Positions 41,493 to 49,502 of a stretch of DNA of 64,000 bases are shown piece after piece. This DNA is from Pullichristensenella excrementipullorum (lineage in GTDB: Bacteria > Bacillota > Clostridia > Christensenellales > Aristaeellaceae): positions 1 through 64,000 of the forward strand of contig DVOU01000040.1 of assembly GCA_018713365.1 (NCBI GenBank), written 5' to 3'. The notes under the pieces were generated by a model. That model did not search any database, was not told where the DNA came from, and saw nothing but the letters and a program-made list of their open reading frames with translations. The translations under genes and the position numbers were made by a program. Every line of letters starts with the position of its first letter. Within the stretch, counting starts at the first letter, position 1.

Positions 41493-42554
41493 ATGAAGAA
41501 GCGTTTTCTGGCCTGCCTGCTGGCGGCGCTGTGCTGCCTGTTTGCCGTGGCGGCGGCGGAGGACGGCGTGCGCTACGTGGTCAAGTGCAACGATTGGGTG
41601 TCCCTGCGGGCCACGCCTTCCACCAAGGCGGCGCGGCTTGCGCAGGTGCCGCTGGGCGCGCGGGTGACGGACTGCGTGGCGGTCTCGGACGCCTTCACCT
41701 GCTGCACCTACGCGGGGCAGACGGGCTATATCCTCAGCGACTACTTGAGCGCGCTGGCTCCGGGCGAGGAAGCGGCGCGCATGCGCGTGGTCGATTGCCG
41801 GGAGTGGGTGTCCCTGCGCGCCACGGCCTCCACGAAGGCGGCGCGGCTCGCGCAGGTGCCGCTGGGCGCGGAGGTGACGAACTGCGCCCTCGCCGCGAAC
41901 GGCTTCATCGCCTGTTCCTATCAGGGGCAGACGGGCTACATCCTCTGCCAGTATCTGGAAAAGAGCGTCGCGGTGGAAGCGGTCTACGACCGCGTGGCCG
42001 AAGAAGGGCAGCTGGGGAACGTGCGCGTGGTCATCGAATACGGCGAGGCCGGGGGCAGCGAGGCCGTGCGCGCCACGGGCTACGATTTTGGCGGCGCGCC
42101 CCTGTGGCGGAAGGAACTTGTCTGCGCCCAGCGCACAGAGCTGGCGCTGGTGGAGGGCTTTTTCGCCGGCACGCCGGCGCGGCCGCTGGTGATGCTCTAC
42201 GCCTACGGCGACGGGCTTACGGCCATCGACCCCGCCAGCGGCGCGGAGGTCTGGCGCGTGGGCAGCGAACAGGTGAACCTCGGCGGCAGCATCACCCACG
42301 CCGTGGGCGCGGACGGCACCATCTACGCGGGCGGCTACTACGGCCCGGAGCCGGTGGCCATCTCCAGCGCGGGCGAAGTGCTGTGGCAGGCAAGCACGGG
42401 CAGCGACATCTACTGGCTGTACGACATACAGGTCATGCCGGAGGGTGTGCTGGCCAGCTACGAAATGGTGAGCGCGACCAGCGACGGCCTGTTCGCCGGA
42501 GCGGTGCTTTACGATTTGGAAACCGGGGAGACGCTGGAAGTGATCGAGGAATAG
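41493..42554 (+). CDS. Secreted SH3-repeat protein with PQQ-like C-terminal part
   Basis: A 353-residue exported protein with signal peptide MKKRFLACLLAALCCLFAVA. Two near-identical SH3 repeats follow: WVSLRATPSTKAARLAQVPL at residues 34-53 and WVSLRATASTKAARLAQVPL about 75 residues later. Each ends in GQTGYIL. The C-terminal part (about 170-353) has beta-propeller-like blades such as LTAIDPASGAEVWRVGSE and VAISSAGEVLWQASTGSDIY, reminiscent of PQQ/BamB-type repeats but too short for a full propeller. The likely place is the cell wall; function unknown. GGAGGG lies six bases before the ATG. Confidence 0.8.
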   Translation: MKKRFLACLLAALCCLFAVAAAEDGVRYVVKCNDWVSLRATPSTKAARLAQVPLGARVTDCVAVSDAFTCCTYAGQTGYILSDYLSALAPGEEAARMRVVDCREWVSLRATASTKAARLAQVPLGAEVTNCALAANGFIACSYQGQTGYILCQYLEKSVAVEAVYDRVAEEGQLGNVRVVIEYGEAGGSEAVRATGYDFGGAPLWRKELVCAQRTELALVEGFFAGTPARPLVMLYAYGDGLTAIDPASGAEVWRVGSEQVNLGGSITHAVGADGTIYAGGYYGPEPVAISSAGEVLWQASTGSDIYWLYDIQVMPEGVLASYEMVSATSDGLFAGAVLYDLETGETLEVIEE

Positions 42555-42656
42555 GGCGCGACCGGGGCGCGGACAAGGCACGCGGGCTTTGCCAACGCTT
42601 GCCCGTCCGCCCGCTTCGCCAACATCCTGCAAATTGCCCCGATAAGGAGTGCAATC

Positions 42657-43160
42657 ATGAAAAAATGTACCGTATTTGCCAATGAGGTCCTCGTATATAC
42701 TTATTTTGTTTACCATGCGGTGATGGTTTTAATATCTGGGTTTATATGGCTTCATGATCCTTTAGGCATATGGTTTATGCTTCTGATGATGTGTTCTGTT
42801 GTGATTTCCTGCTGCATCACAGAACGCTGGTGTTTGATGTTGACATTCGACCGGGATGGCGTGCTGTACAAACCATTGTTCAGAAAGGGGATGCGGATAC
42901 AATATTCCAATTATCCAAGGATACAGTACGCCTACTATATGCACGGCAACATGTTCGCCGCTTATAAAGTAAACTTTTTTGTTTTTACGAACAGGCGGCT
43001 CACCGATGAGGAGTTGACCCAGATCAATCAGGTCGCGCCGAGCAGCGATCTGATCAAGATCCGCTATACGCGCAAGACCTACAAAAAGCTCCTCGAAGCA
43101 TTGCCGCCATCCATCGCTTTGGAAGTGAAGCAGATCCACGATGTGTACATCAAAAAATAG
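42657..43160 (+). CDS. Membrane protein of unknown function, A+T-richer
   Basis: A 167-residue protein with two hydrophobic segments near the N-terminus (about residues 8-30 and 34-56) and a cytosolic C-terminal domain: DRDGVLYKPLFRKG, YKVNFFVFTNRRLTDEELTQ and a Lys-rich end. The layout is like small bacterial PH-domain membrane proteins, but I do not recognise a family. Codon use is clearly richer in A and T than its neighbours, which suggests acquisition together with the adjacent AbiE pair. An AAGGAG site precedes the ATG. Confidence 0.7.
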   Translation: MKKCTVFANEVLVYTYFVYHAVMVLISGFIWLHDPLGIWFMLLMMCSVVISCCITERWCLMLTFDRDGVLYKPLFRKGMRIQYSNYPRIQYAYYMHGNMFAAYKVNFFVFTNRRLTDEELTQINQVAPSSDLIKIRYTRKTYKKLLEALPPSIALEVKQIHDVYIKK

Positions 43161-43161
43161 A

Positions 43162-43179
43162 GCGACGGCTCTCCGTCGC
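43162..43179. terminator. Short hairpin between convergent genes
   Basis: GCGACGG, loop CTCT, CCGTCGC. On the minus strand it is followed by TCTATTTTTT, so it can end the AbiE operon as well as the plus-strand membrane-protein gene. Confidence 0.7.
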
Positions 43180-43246
43180 GCCTCGGACTACGGACAACCC
43201 CCGGCGTTCACACGCGCGGCGATGTCCGGGAACGGGCGCTGTTCGG

Positions 43247-44155
43247 CTATGCGTCCAGCAAGCCGCTGTCCACGATCTTTTGCAAGGCGCTGGCCGCATT
43301 TTCGTAGGGGACGTGTTCAAAGAGCAGCTTCGCCGTGACCAATTCATAATCGCTTCGGTAAACGTCTTCGCGCACGATGGTTTGCAGCAATGCCTTGAGA
43401 TCCACGCCCTCCTGCGCGGACAGGCAGGCCGGGTGCGCGCTGCGCTCTTTGCGGACGGCTTTGAACAGCGCTTTCAAGGGTTCGTCGATCGCTACGACCG
43501 CCGACAATTTGTACAGGTCGTAGAGGTGGCGGGAGTGTTCCATCACCTTGCCGGCGAGGCAATAGTCGCCGAGCGCGAACAGTTTGTCAAGGAATGTCCG
43601 CTCGACGGCCTGAACGTTGAGCGCGAACGGCTCCAGGGCGTACCGCTCTATGAGGTCGCTTCTGCCTTCCCGCTTCAGGCAGTCGTAGACAAGGCTGGCG
43701 GCCTCCATTTTCCGGCTGGGATACGCGCGGAGGAAGACGGAAGTTTCCACGATCAGGACGGGCTTGAGCGCGGCGAAATCAAAGGCCGACGGAAAATCAA
43801 TGACGTAGCGGTTGTAATCGCGGCGGCTCATCACCCGATCGGGATCGCGCAGCGCAAAGCCAAATTCTTCGATCGTGGAAACGATGCTTTCCTTCAAATG
43901 GCGGCGCTGCCCTTCGGAGGGCCTTTTTTCACCCTCCAGATTGAGGTCTATGTCCTCGGAAAAGCGCTGGATGAGCTTGCAGCACTTGGAAAGGGACGTG
44001 CCGCCCTTGAAGACCAGCGTTGGCAGCTTTGCGGAAAGCGCGCGCAAAAACATCGTGACGTAGTAGTCCTTTTCAACAATGCCTGGCTCGATCCCCAGGG
44101 CTTCGGAAGCGAAAAGGACGGCCTGCCGGAACAGCCCTCTGTCATCGTGCAACAT
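43247..44155 (-). CDS. AbiEii-type nucleotidyltransferase toxin
   Basis: A 302-residue member of the AbiEii/AbiGii toxin family (DUF1814-like), GTP/NTP-dependent nucleotidyltransferases that arrest growth in phage-defence toxin-antitoxin systems. The active-site block FKGGTSLSKCCKLIQRFSED and IDLNLE (GGTSL...SEDID) is intact, and the downstream RYALEPFALNVQAVERTFLDKLFAL segment is typical. The start at 44155 lies within the end of the antitoxin gene (14-base overlap), the normal AbiE arrangement. Whether it defends against phage here is inference. Confidence 0.9.
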   Translation of the reverse strand: MLHDDRGLFRQAVLFASEALGIEPGIVEKDYYVTMFLRALSAKLPTLVFKGGTSLSKCCKLIQRFSEDIDLNLEGEKRPSEGQRRHLKESIVSTIEEFGFALRDPDRVMSRRDYNRYVIDFPSAFDFAALKPVLIVETSVFLRAYPSRKMEAASLVYDCLKREGRSDLIERYALEPFALNVQAVERTFLDKLFALGDYCLAGKVMEHSRHLYDLYKLSAVVAIDEPLKALFKAVRKERSAHPACLSAQEGVDLKALLQTIVREDVYRSDYELVTAKLLFEHVPYENAASALQKIVDSGLLDA

Positions 44156-44762
44156 CGTAGACGACCCCGCTTTCCACCAAAGTGCGCATTGCCCTGTCCG
44201 GGAAGCAGGGGGCGTATTTGGCAATGGAGCTTCTGGTGATGCCGTTATCTTCGATGTACGCGGCGACGGTCTTTTTTTTGCCGGCGTCGTAGAAAGCGGC
44301 GTCTGTGAAGTTCATCAGCTCCAGAAAGCTCAGCGTCGCGGCGTTGTCGCTGTCGATGGCGGTCCGCGCCCGACGCAACAGCACCCTCTGGCTGCCAACG
44401 GGGACTTCCCGGACCCGCGACGGCTCCTTGTTGGTGTAAAGCTCCAGCACGTTTGGCATTTGCGAAGAGAGGCCCAACATGTTCAAAAAGGTCAGGCCGG
44501 AAAAATAGCCAATGATGCCGCTGCCGTCGCAAATATACTTTTTGGCGATCACCTTTCGGGGATCGAGCCTGCCGCGGCCAAGCGGCGTGTCCTCCGGGAT
44601 GTAGTAGACGCCCCTTTCAAAGCGGACGACCTTCCCTTCATCGCAGAGGTTTTTCAGCGCCTTTTTGATCCACGGCGCGGAATACCCCTGGAAGGCGATC
44701 TCACGGGACAATATGGCTTCGTTGCGGCCATAAGTGTCCAGAAGATAGTCGAAAAATTCCAC
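44142..44762 (-). CDS. AbiEi-type antitoxin, winged-helix regulator
   Basis: A 206-residue partner of the AbiEii toxin, related to the AbiEi_1/DUF6088 group. The N-terminal winged helix (LDTYGRNEAILSREIAFQGY and IKKALKNLCDEGKVVRFERG) would bind its own promoter. The C-terminal part has VPVGSQRVLLRRARTAIDSD. The GTG start is supported by GGGGAGG seven bases upstream, and a consensus promoter lies just before it. AbiE antitoxins act by repressing the operon (type IV system), so autoregulation is expected. Confidence 0.87.
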   Translation of the reverse strand: MEFFDYLLDTYGRNEAILSREIAFQGYSAPWIKKALKNLCDEGKVVRFERGVYYIPEDTPLGRGRLDPRKVIAKKYICDGSGIIGYFSGLTFLNMLGLSSQMPNVLELYTNKEPSRVREVPVGSQRVLLRRARTAIDSDNAATLSFLELMNFTDAAFYDAGKKKTVAAYIEDNGITRSSIAKYAPCFPDRAMRTLVESGVVYDVAR

Positions 44763-44803
44763 GCCAACACCTCCCCGGGCATAGTATGCGCGCGCCCTAC
44801 CGT

Positions 44804-44832
44804 ATTATACTATGATTTACGAACTGTGTCAA
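44804..44832 (-). promoter_or_regulatory. Promoter of the AbiE operon
   Basis: Minus strand: TTGACA (44832-44827), 17-bp spacer, TATAAT (44809-44804). Both boxes are perfect consensus. Confidence 0.92.
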
Positions 44833-44867
44833 TATAAGTATATTTCCGGCTTTCGGCAGACGCGAAA

Positions 44868-44892
44868 GGCGCGGCCCGAAATGGGTCGCGCC
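44868..44892 (-). terminator. Hairpin terminator of the PHP-AlkP-gltX unit
   Basis: GGCGCGGCCC (44868-44877) pairs with GGGTCGCGCC (44883-44892), loop GAAAT; a short TTT follows on the minus strand, just beyond the PHP gene stop. Confidence 0.7.
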
Positions 44893-44905
44893 CTGCTTTG
44901 CCTTT

Positions 44906-45613
44906 CTAGAACGACAGCGCCCGCTCGCTCAGGTGCGGGACGATCTCGCATTCGCCCTTTTTGATGGCGTCGAAAATTTCCTCGAAGGTGTATACGGGGT
45001 GGAAAAAGCGCATCGCGCCATCGTAGATGTGCATGGTGTTGTGCGCGTCCGCGCCGGCGGTGCCGGGCAGGTGGTAGCGCTGGGCGAAGGCGCGGGCCTT
45101 TTCGTCAAAGCGCGGGTCCATGTGGCGGCCGTTGAACACCTCCACCGCGTCCAGACCAAAGGGGTCGGGGTCGAAGTGGGGGATGTAGCTGGCCTCGCGG
45201 AAGGGGTGGGCGTGGGTGATGTAGCCGCCTGAGGCGTGGACGCGCTTCAGGTACTGCTTTTTCGGCAGAATGGCGATGTCGCGGTTGTGGAGAAGAAACT
45301 CCTCCCCCAGCCCGTAGGTCAGGTACTCGGGGCCGTCGGTGTAGGTCTCCCAGCCGGGCAGCACATGAAGGCCGATCTGGTCGCCCATGGCCTTGGCGGC
45401 GCGGTAACCGGCGAAGAGGCCCTTCACCTGCTCGTCCCAGGGCATGTCGTAGGGCACGCAGGTGTTGGCGTTGAAGAAGTGGTCGGTGACGACGATGAGG
45501 TCGTACCCCGCCTCCTTGCAGGCGCGCGCCATGTCCGCCCCGCCCACGCGGGCGCAGCGGCTGGATTCGGCGGTGTGCAGGTGCATCTGCACGTAAAAAC
45601 CCTGGTCTCTCAT
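44906..45613 (-). CDS. PHP-domain metal-dependent phosphoesterase
   Basis: A 235-residue PHP-fold protein. Metal-binding residues are visible in QMHLHTAESSRC (about residues 9-20), VVTDHFF (about 41-47), THAHPF near 134 and GADAHN near 190. PHP proteins of this size hydrolyse phosphoesters such as 3',5'-nucleotide bisphosphates or histidinol phosphate; the substrate here is not clear. It begins three bases after the stop of the AlkP-type gene, so it is the last gene of a gltX-AlkP-PHP unit. Confidence 0.85.
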   Translation of the reverse strand: MRDQGFYVQMHLHTAESSRCARVGGADMARACKEAGYDLIVVTDHFFNANTCVPYDMPWDEQVKGLFAGYRAAKAMGDQIGLHVLPGWETYTDGPEYLTYGLGEEFLLHNRDIAILPKKQYLKRVHASGGYITHAHPFREASYIPHFDPDPFGLDAVEVFNGRHMDPRFDEKARAFAQRYHLPGTAGADAHNTMHIYDGAMRFFHPVYTFEEIFDAIKKGECEIVPHLSERALSF

Positions 45614-45616
45614 AGG

Positions 45617-46753
45617 TCACATCCTGTCCGCCAGCACGGAGACGAGCATTTCCTCCTCCGTGAGGCCGGCGTGTTGTCCGATCAGTCTGTCCCCGGGCTT
45701 CTCCCCGGGCAGGGAAAAGGCGAAGTAGCGCCGCCCCGTGGCCACGCCCAGATAGTCGCCGAGGAAGTCATCCAGCTTGGGGTGCGGCGTTCCCCGCCCC
45801 AGGAGGCCGCTTGAAAGCGCCTCCTCGCGGGAAAAGAGGCGGAAATCCTCTCCGCAAATTTCCGCAAACGCCGCCTCGAACGCGGCGCGGCGGTGGTTTT
45901 TCACGTGGAACGCCGCCGCGCGCGGCTCGATGGAGGGCGGCAGCACCAGCGGCTCCAGAAGCGCGGGTGTTTTGGCGATGTCCACAGCCCCGGTGGTGTC
46001 GATCATGCCGTGGTCGGCGGTGATGACGAGCAGCGTGTCGCGCAACTGCCCGTGCAGGGCGCTCAGCTGCCTGTCCAGCGCGCGGAACTCGGCGGCGGTC
46101 TCCGGCGCGGTGATGCCGTAGCGGTGCATCTTCGCGTCCGGCTGGTTCCAGTAGGCGATGGTGAACGACATTTCATCGCCGCGCGAGATCATTTTCAGCG
46201 TTTGCACAACGTCCGCGAACGAGGACACGCGGTGGCGGAAGTCCGCCCCATGCTCGGAGTAGGAATCGAAGGCGTAGAGCGTGTGCGTGCCGCAGACGCC
46301 CTTCATGCGCTCGAACACCGTCTCGTAGGGGATGAGTTCCCCCGCCGGGAACGGGCCGGTGAGGACGTGGCCGGTGTAGTAGTCCGCGCGCTTGAAGGCG
46401 ATGACGTCGCTGGCGAACTCCTTCATGTAGAGGTGCCAGCCCAGCCAGCCGCTCTCCAGCGCCGATTGGCCGCAGTAATAGGCCGTGGTCGCCGCCGCCG
46501 TGGTGGGCGGGAAGATGCTGGTGACGGTGGCGATCTCGTGCGCGCGCAGGTAGGACGTTTCCGGCAAGATGGTCCTGAGCGGATAGCCGCCCATGCCGTC
46601 GAGCAACAGCAGCATCACGTGGCGCGGCTTCGTATCCAGAAACGGCGCAAGCTCTTTGAGCGGCGGATAGGGAAGCGGCACGCCAAAGTAGCCCGTCAGC
46701 GCGCTGAGCGTGGAGAGGATGGAGCGGTCGTAATCCGGCCAGACGGTCTTCAT
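45617..46753 (-). CDS. AlkP-superfamily phosphodiesterase / nucleotide pyrophosphatase
   Basis: A 378-residue hydrolase of the alkaline-phosphatase superfamily (type I phosphodiesterase group). Metal and nucleophile motifs are present: LLLLDGMGG (about 49-57), SIFPPTTAAATTAYYCG with the nucleophile Thr (about 81-97), VITADHGM near 238 and a C-terminal GQHAGLTEEEM. No signal peptide, so a cytoplasmic enzyme. The start overlaps the gltX stop (TGATG). Confidence 0.85.
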   Translation of the reverse strand: MKTVWPDYDRSILSTLSALTGYFGVPLPYPPLKELAPFLDTKPRHVMLLLLDGMGGYPLRTILPETSYLRAHEIATVTSIFPPTTAAATTAYYCGQSALESGWLGWHLYMKEFASDVIAFKRADYYTGHVLTGPFPAGELIPYETVFERMKGVCGTHTLYAFDSYSEHGADFRHRVSSFADVVQTLKMISRGDEMSFTIAYWNQPDAKMHRYGITAPETAAEFRALDRQLSALHGQLRDTLLVITADHGMIDTTGAVDIAKTPALLEPLVLPPSIEPRAAAFHVKNHRRAAFEAAFAEICGEDFRLFSREEALSSGLLGRGTPHPKLDDFLGDYLGVATGRRYFAFSLPGEKPGDRLIGQHAGLTEEEMLVSVLADRM

Positions 46754-48195
46754 CACAGCTTTGCGAGCGAGCGGTCCAGCCGCCGCAGCGTCTCCTCGCG
46801 GCCCAGCAGGTAGGCGATCTCAAACGCCCCGCCCGGCGTGGAGGCCAGCCCGGAAATGGCGATGCGCAGCGGCCACAGCACCTGGCCGTTTTTGAGGCCC
46901 GTTTCGGGGATGAAGGCCATCACCGCGTCGTGCAGGCCCTGCTCCGTCCAGTCCTTGACGCCCTCCAGCACCGGCCTGACCGCCATGAGCGCCTGTTTGG
47001 CGATCTCGGGGGTGGTCTTCATCTTCTTGTGGGTGTAGAGGTCGTTTTCAAACTCCGGCATCTCGGCAAGGAAGCCGATCATGCCGGGGATGCGGTTCAA
47101 AACCTCCGTGCGCGCCTGCAAAAGTTCGGCAAGGCGCTTGAGGTCAAAGCGCTCGGGGTCCAGCACCTTCGCCATCCACGGCTTGGCCACTTCGTAAAAC
47201 GCCTCGGGGGACAGCTTGCGCATGTATTCGGCGTTGAACCACGTCAGTTTGTCCATGTCGAAGATGGAGGGCGACTTGTTGAGGCCCTCGACATCGAAGC
47301 ACTCCTCCAGCTCCTTGAGCGTGAAGAACTCGCGCTCGCTGCGCGGGCTCCAACCGAGCAGGGCGATGAAGTTAATGATGGCGTCGCGCAGATAGCCCAT
47401 GTCCAGCAGGTCCTCAAACGAGGGGTCGCCGTAGCGCTTGGAGAGCTTGCGGGTGGCGTCGCGCATGACCACGGGCAGGTGGATGTAGGTCGGCGGCGTC
47501 CAGCCAAAGGCCTCGTAGAGCAGGTTGTACTTCGGCGCGCTGGAGAGGTACTCCGTGCCGCGCATGACGTGGGTGATGGCCATCAAGTGGTCGTCCACCA
47601 CGTTGGCGAAGTTGTAGGTGGGCAGGCCGTCGGCCTTGATGAGTACATTGTCGTCGAGGGTGGAGCAGTCCACCTCCACGTGGCCGTAGAGCAGATCGTC
47701 AAAACCGGCCTTGCCCTCGGTGGGCACGTTCTGGCGGATGACGTAGGGCTCGCCCGCCTCGATGCGGCGCTTGACCTCCTCCGGGGAGAGATGCAGGCAG
47801 TGCTTGTCGTATTTGAAGGTCTTGCCCTCCTTCTCCGCCTGCGCGCGCGCCTCGTCCAGCCGCTCCCTGGTGCAGAAGCAGTAGTAGGCGCCGCCGCGCC
47901 TGACCAGTTCCTGCGCATAGGGCAGGTAGAGGTCGCGCCGCTGCGTCTGGATGTAGGGGCCGTACTCGCCGCCCACGTCCGGGCCTTCGTCGTAGGAAAG
48001 GCCGGCGGCGGCCAGCGAGGCGTAGATCTTTTCCACCGCGCCGGGAACTTCGCGCTCCTGGTCGGTGTCCTCGATGCGCAGGATGAACTTGCCGCCGTTG
48101 CGGCGGGCGAACAGATAGGTGTAAAGCGCCGTGCGCAGGCCGCCCAGGTGCAGATAACCGGTCGGGCTGGGCGCGAAGCGGGTGCGGACTTCCAT
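46753..48195 (-). CDS. gltX: Glutamyl-tRNA synthetase
   Basis: A 480-residue class I aminoacyl-tRNA synthetase that charges tRNA-Glu (in many Firmicutes also tRNA-Gln). The HIGH-type motif is FAPSPTGYLHLGGLRTALY (residues 6-24), the KMSKS-type loop is RKLSKRYGD near 240, and the zinc-like insert and C-terminal anticodon-binding helices are in the normal places. Length is standard. It heads a minus-strand unit with the phosphodiesterase and PHP genes. Confidence 0.97.
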   Translation of the reverse strand: MEVRTRFAPSPTGYLHLGGLRTALYTYLFARRNGGKFILRIEDTDQEREVPGAVEKIYASLAAAGLSYDEGPDVGGEYGPYIQTQRRDLYLPYAQELVRRGGAYYCFCTRERLDEARAQAEKEGKTFKYDKHCLHLSPEEVKRRIEAGEPYVIRQNVPTEGKAGFDDLLYGHVEVDCSTLDDNVLIKADGLPTYNFANVVDDHLMAITHVMRGTEYLSSAPKYNLLYEAFGWTPPTYIHLPVVMRDATRKLSKRYGDPSFEDLLDMGYLRDAIINFIALLGWSPRSEREFFTLKELEECFDVEGLNKSPSIFDMDKLTWFNAEYMRKLSPEAFYEVAKPWMAKVLDPERFDLKRLAELLQARTEVLNRIPGMIGFLAEMPEFENDLYTHKKMKTTPEIAKQALMAVRPVLEGVKDWTEQGLHDAVMAFIPETGLKNGQVLWPLRIAISGLASTPGGAFEIAYLLGREETLRRLDRSLAKL

Positions 48196-48231
48196 GGGGG
48201 CAAAACTCCTTTGCGGTCAGATGGGCAGAAC

Positions 48232-48258
48232 GGGGAGGCGCATAGCGCGCGCCTCCCC
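48232..48258 (-). terminator. Hairpin after galM
   Basis: GGGGAGGCGC (48232-48241) pairs with GCGCCTCCCC (48249-48258). No T run; it separates galM from gltX on the same strand. Confidence 0.55.
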
Positions 48259-48268
48259 CAAGGCGACG

Positions 48269-49354
48269 TTATTCCTCCTCGCCGTCCACGATGAAGGCGA
48301 AGATGGTGGTGTAGTCGTACTTCTCGCCGGCGTACAGCACGCTGTCCGGGAACTCGGGGTGGTTGATGGAGTCCGGCGCGAACTGCGTCTCCAGACAGAA
48401 GCCCTCGTGCTTGTGGTAGTTGCGGCCGCAGGAGCCGGGATGGATGCTCTCAAGGCCGTTGCCGGCGTAGAACTGCATGGCGGGCATGTCGGTGTACACC
48501 TGCATGACGCGGCCGGTGGTGGGCTCGCTCACTTCGGCGGCGAAGGTCAGCTCGTCATCGTCGCTGGCGTTGAGGTTGAAGTTGTGGTCATAGCCGTTGC
48601 CGTAGGTGAGCTGCTCGTCCTTGTCGGTCAGGGCCATGCCGTCGCCGATGCGCCTGGGCTCGCGCAGGTCAAAGGGCGTGCCGCCCACGGGGCGCATCTC
48701 GCCGGTGGGGATGCACTTTTTGTCGGAAACGACGGTGAAGGTGTCGGCGTTGATCTCAATGACGTGATCCTCGATGGTGCCGCTGCCCTCGCCCGCGAGG
48801 TTGAAGTAGGTGTGGTTGGTGAGGTTGCAGAGGGTGTCCTTGTCGGAAACGGCCTCGTAGTGGATGGAAAGCTCGTTGTAATCGTTGAAGGTGTAGGTGA
48901 CCATGACCTTCAGGGTGCCGGGGTAGCCCTCCTCGCCGTCCGGGGAGGTGTACTTGAGGATGAGGCTGTCCTCGCAGATGCCCTCGATGGGGGTCACGTC
49001 CCACAGCTTGCGGTCGAAGCCGACGTTGCCGCCGTGCAGGTGGGTGACGCCGCCCTCGTTTTTGGCCAGCGTCAGTTCCTTGCCGCCCACGACACACTTG
49101 CCGTCGGCGATGCGGTTGCCCACGCGGCCGATGAGCGCGCCCAGATAGCCGCACACGGGCTGATAGCCGGACACGTCCCTGTAGCCGAGAACGACGTTGC
49201 CCAGCTTGCCCTCGCGGTCGGGCACGTTGATGGCGCGGATGATGCCGCCGTAGTTGGTGATCTCCACGGAAGCGCCGGTCGCGTTGGTGAGGATGTAGAG
49301 ATCGGCGGCTTCGCCGCTCTCCAGAGTGCCGAAGGGTACTTTGCGAATGCTCAT
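48269..49354 (-). CDS. galM: Galactose mutarotase (aldose 1-epimerase)
   Basis: A 361-residue aldose 1-epimerase that interconverts alpha and beta anomers of galactose/glucose. The conserved blocks are NYGGIIRAINVPDREGK, IGRVGNRIADGKC, the catalytic His in NLTNHTYFNLAG (about residues 180-191), DHNFNLN and the catalytic Glu in CLETQFAPDSINHPEFP. No signal peptide. It has its own promoter and a GGAGG site, and supports the sugar uptake seen elsewhere in the window. Confidence 0.95.
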   Translation of the reverse strand: MSIRKVPFGTLESGEAADLYILTNATGASVEITNYGGIIRAINVPDREGKLGNVVLGYRDVSGYQPVCGYLGALIGRVGNRIADGKCVVGGKELTLAKNEGGVTHLHGGNVGFDRKLWDVTPIEGICEDSLILKYTSPDGEEGYPGTLKVMVTYTFNDYNELSIHYEAVSDKDTLCNLTNHTYFNLAGEGSGTIEDHVIEINADTFTVVSDKKCIPTGEMRPVGGTPFDLREPRRIGDGMALTDKDEQLTYGNGYDHNFNLNASDDDELTFAAEVSEPTTGRVMQVYTDMPAMQFYAGNGLESIHPGSCGRNYHKHEGFCLETQFAPDSINHPEFPDSVLYAGEKYDYTTIFAFIVDGEEE

Positions 49355-49389
49355 GGTGAAACGACCTCCTGCATGATTTTCCCTTTTAT

Positions 49390-49418
49390 ATCATACATCG
49401 AACGCCATGGTTTTTCAA
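49390..49418 (-). promoter_or_regulatory. galM promoter
   Basis: Minus strand: TTGAAA (49418-49413), 17-bp spacer, TATGAT (49395-49390), about 35 bases before the galM start. Confidence 0.75.
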
Positions 49419-49445
49419 GAAGAAAAGGGTGAAAAACGCCGCCGG

Positions 49446-49491
49446 AAAAAAATTTGGCCCGCGCGCGGGGAGCATGCCCTGCGCGCGGGCC
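49446..49491 (-). terminator. Intrinsic terminator of the GDPD gene
   Basis: GGCCCGCGCGC stem (49456-49466 with 49481-49491) and an AAATTTTTTT tail on the minus strand. Confidence 0.92.
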
Positions 49492-49502
49492 GTCGTTTGG
49501 CC

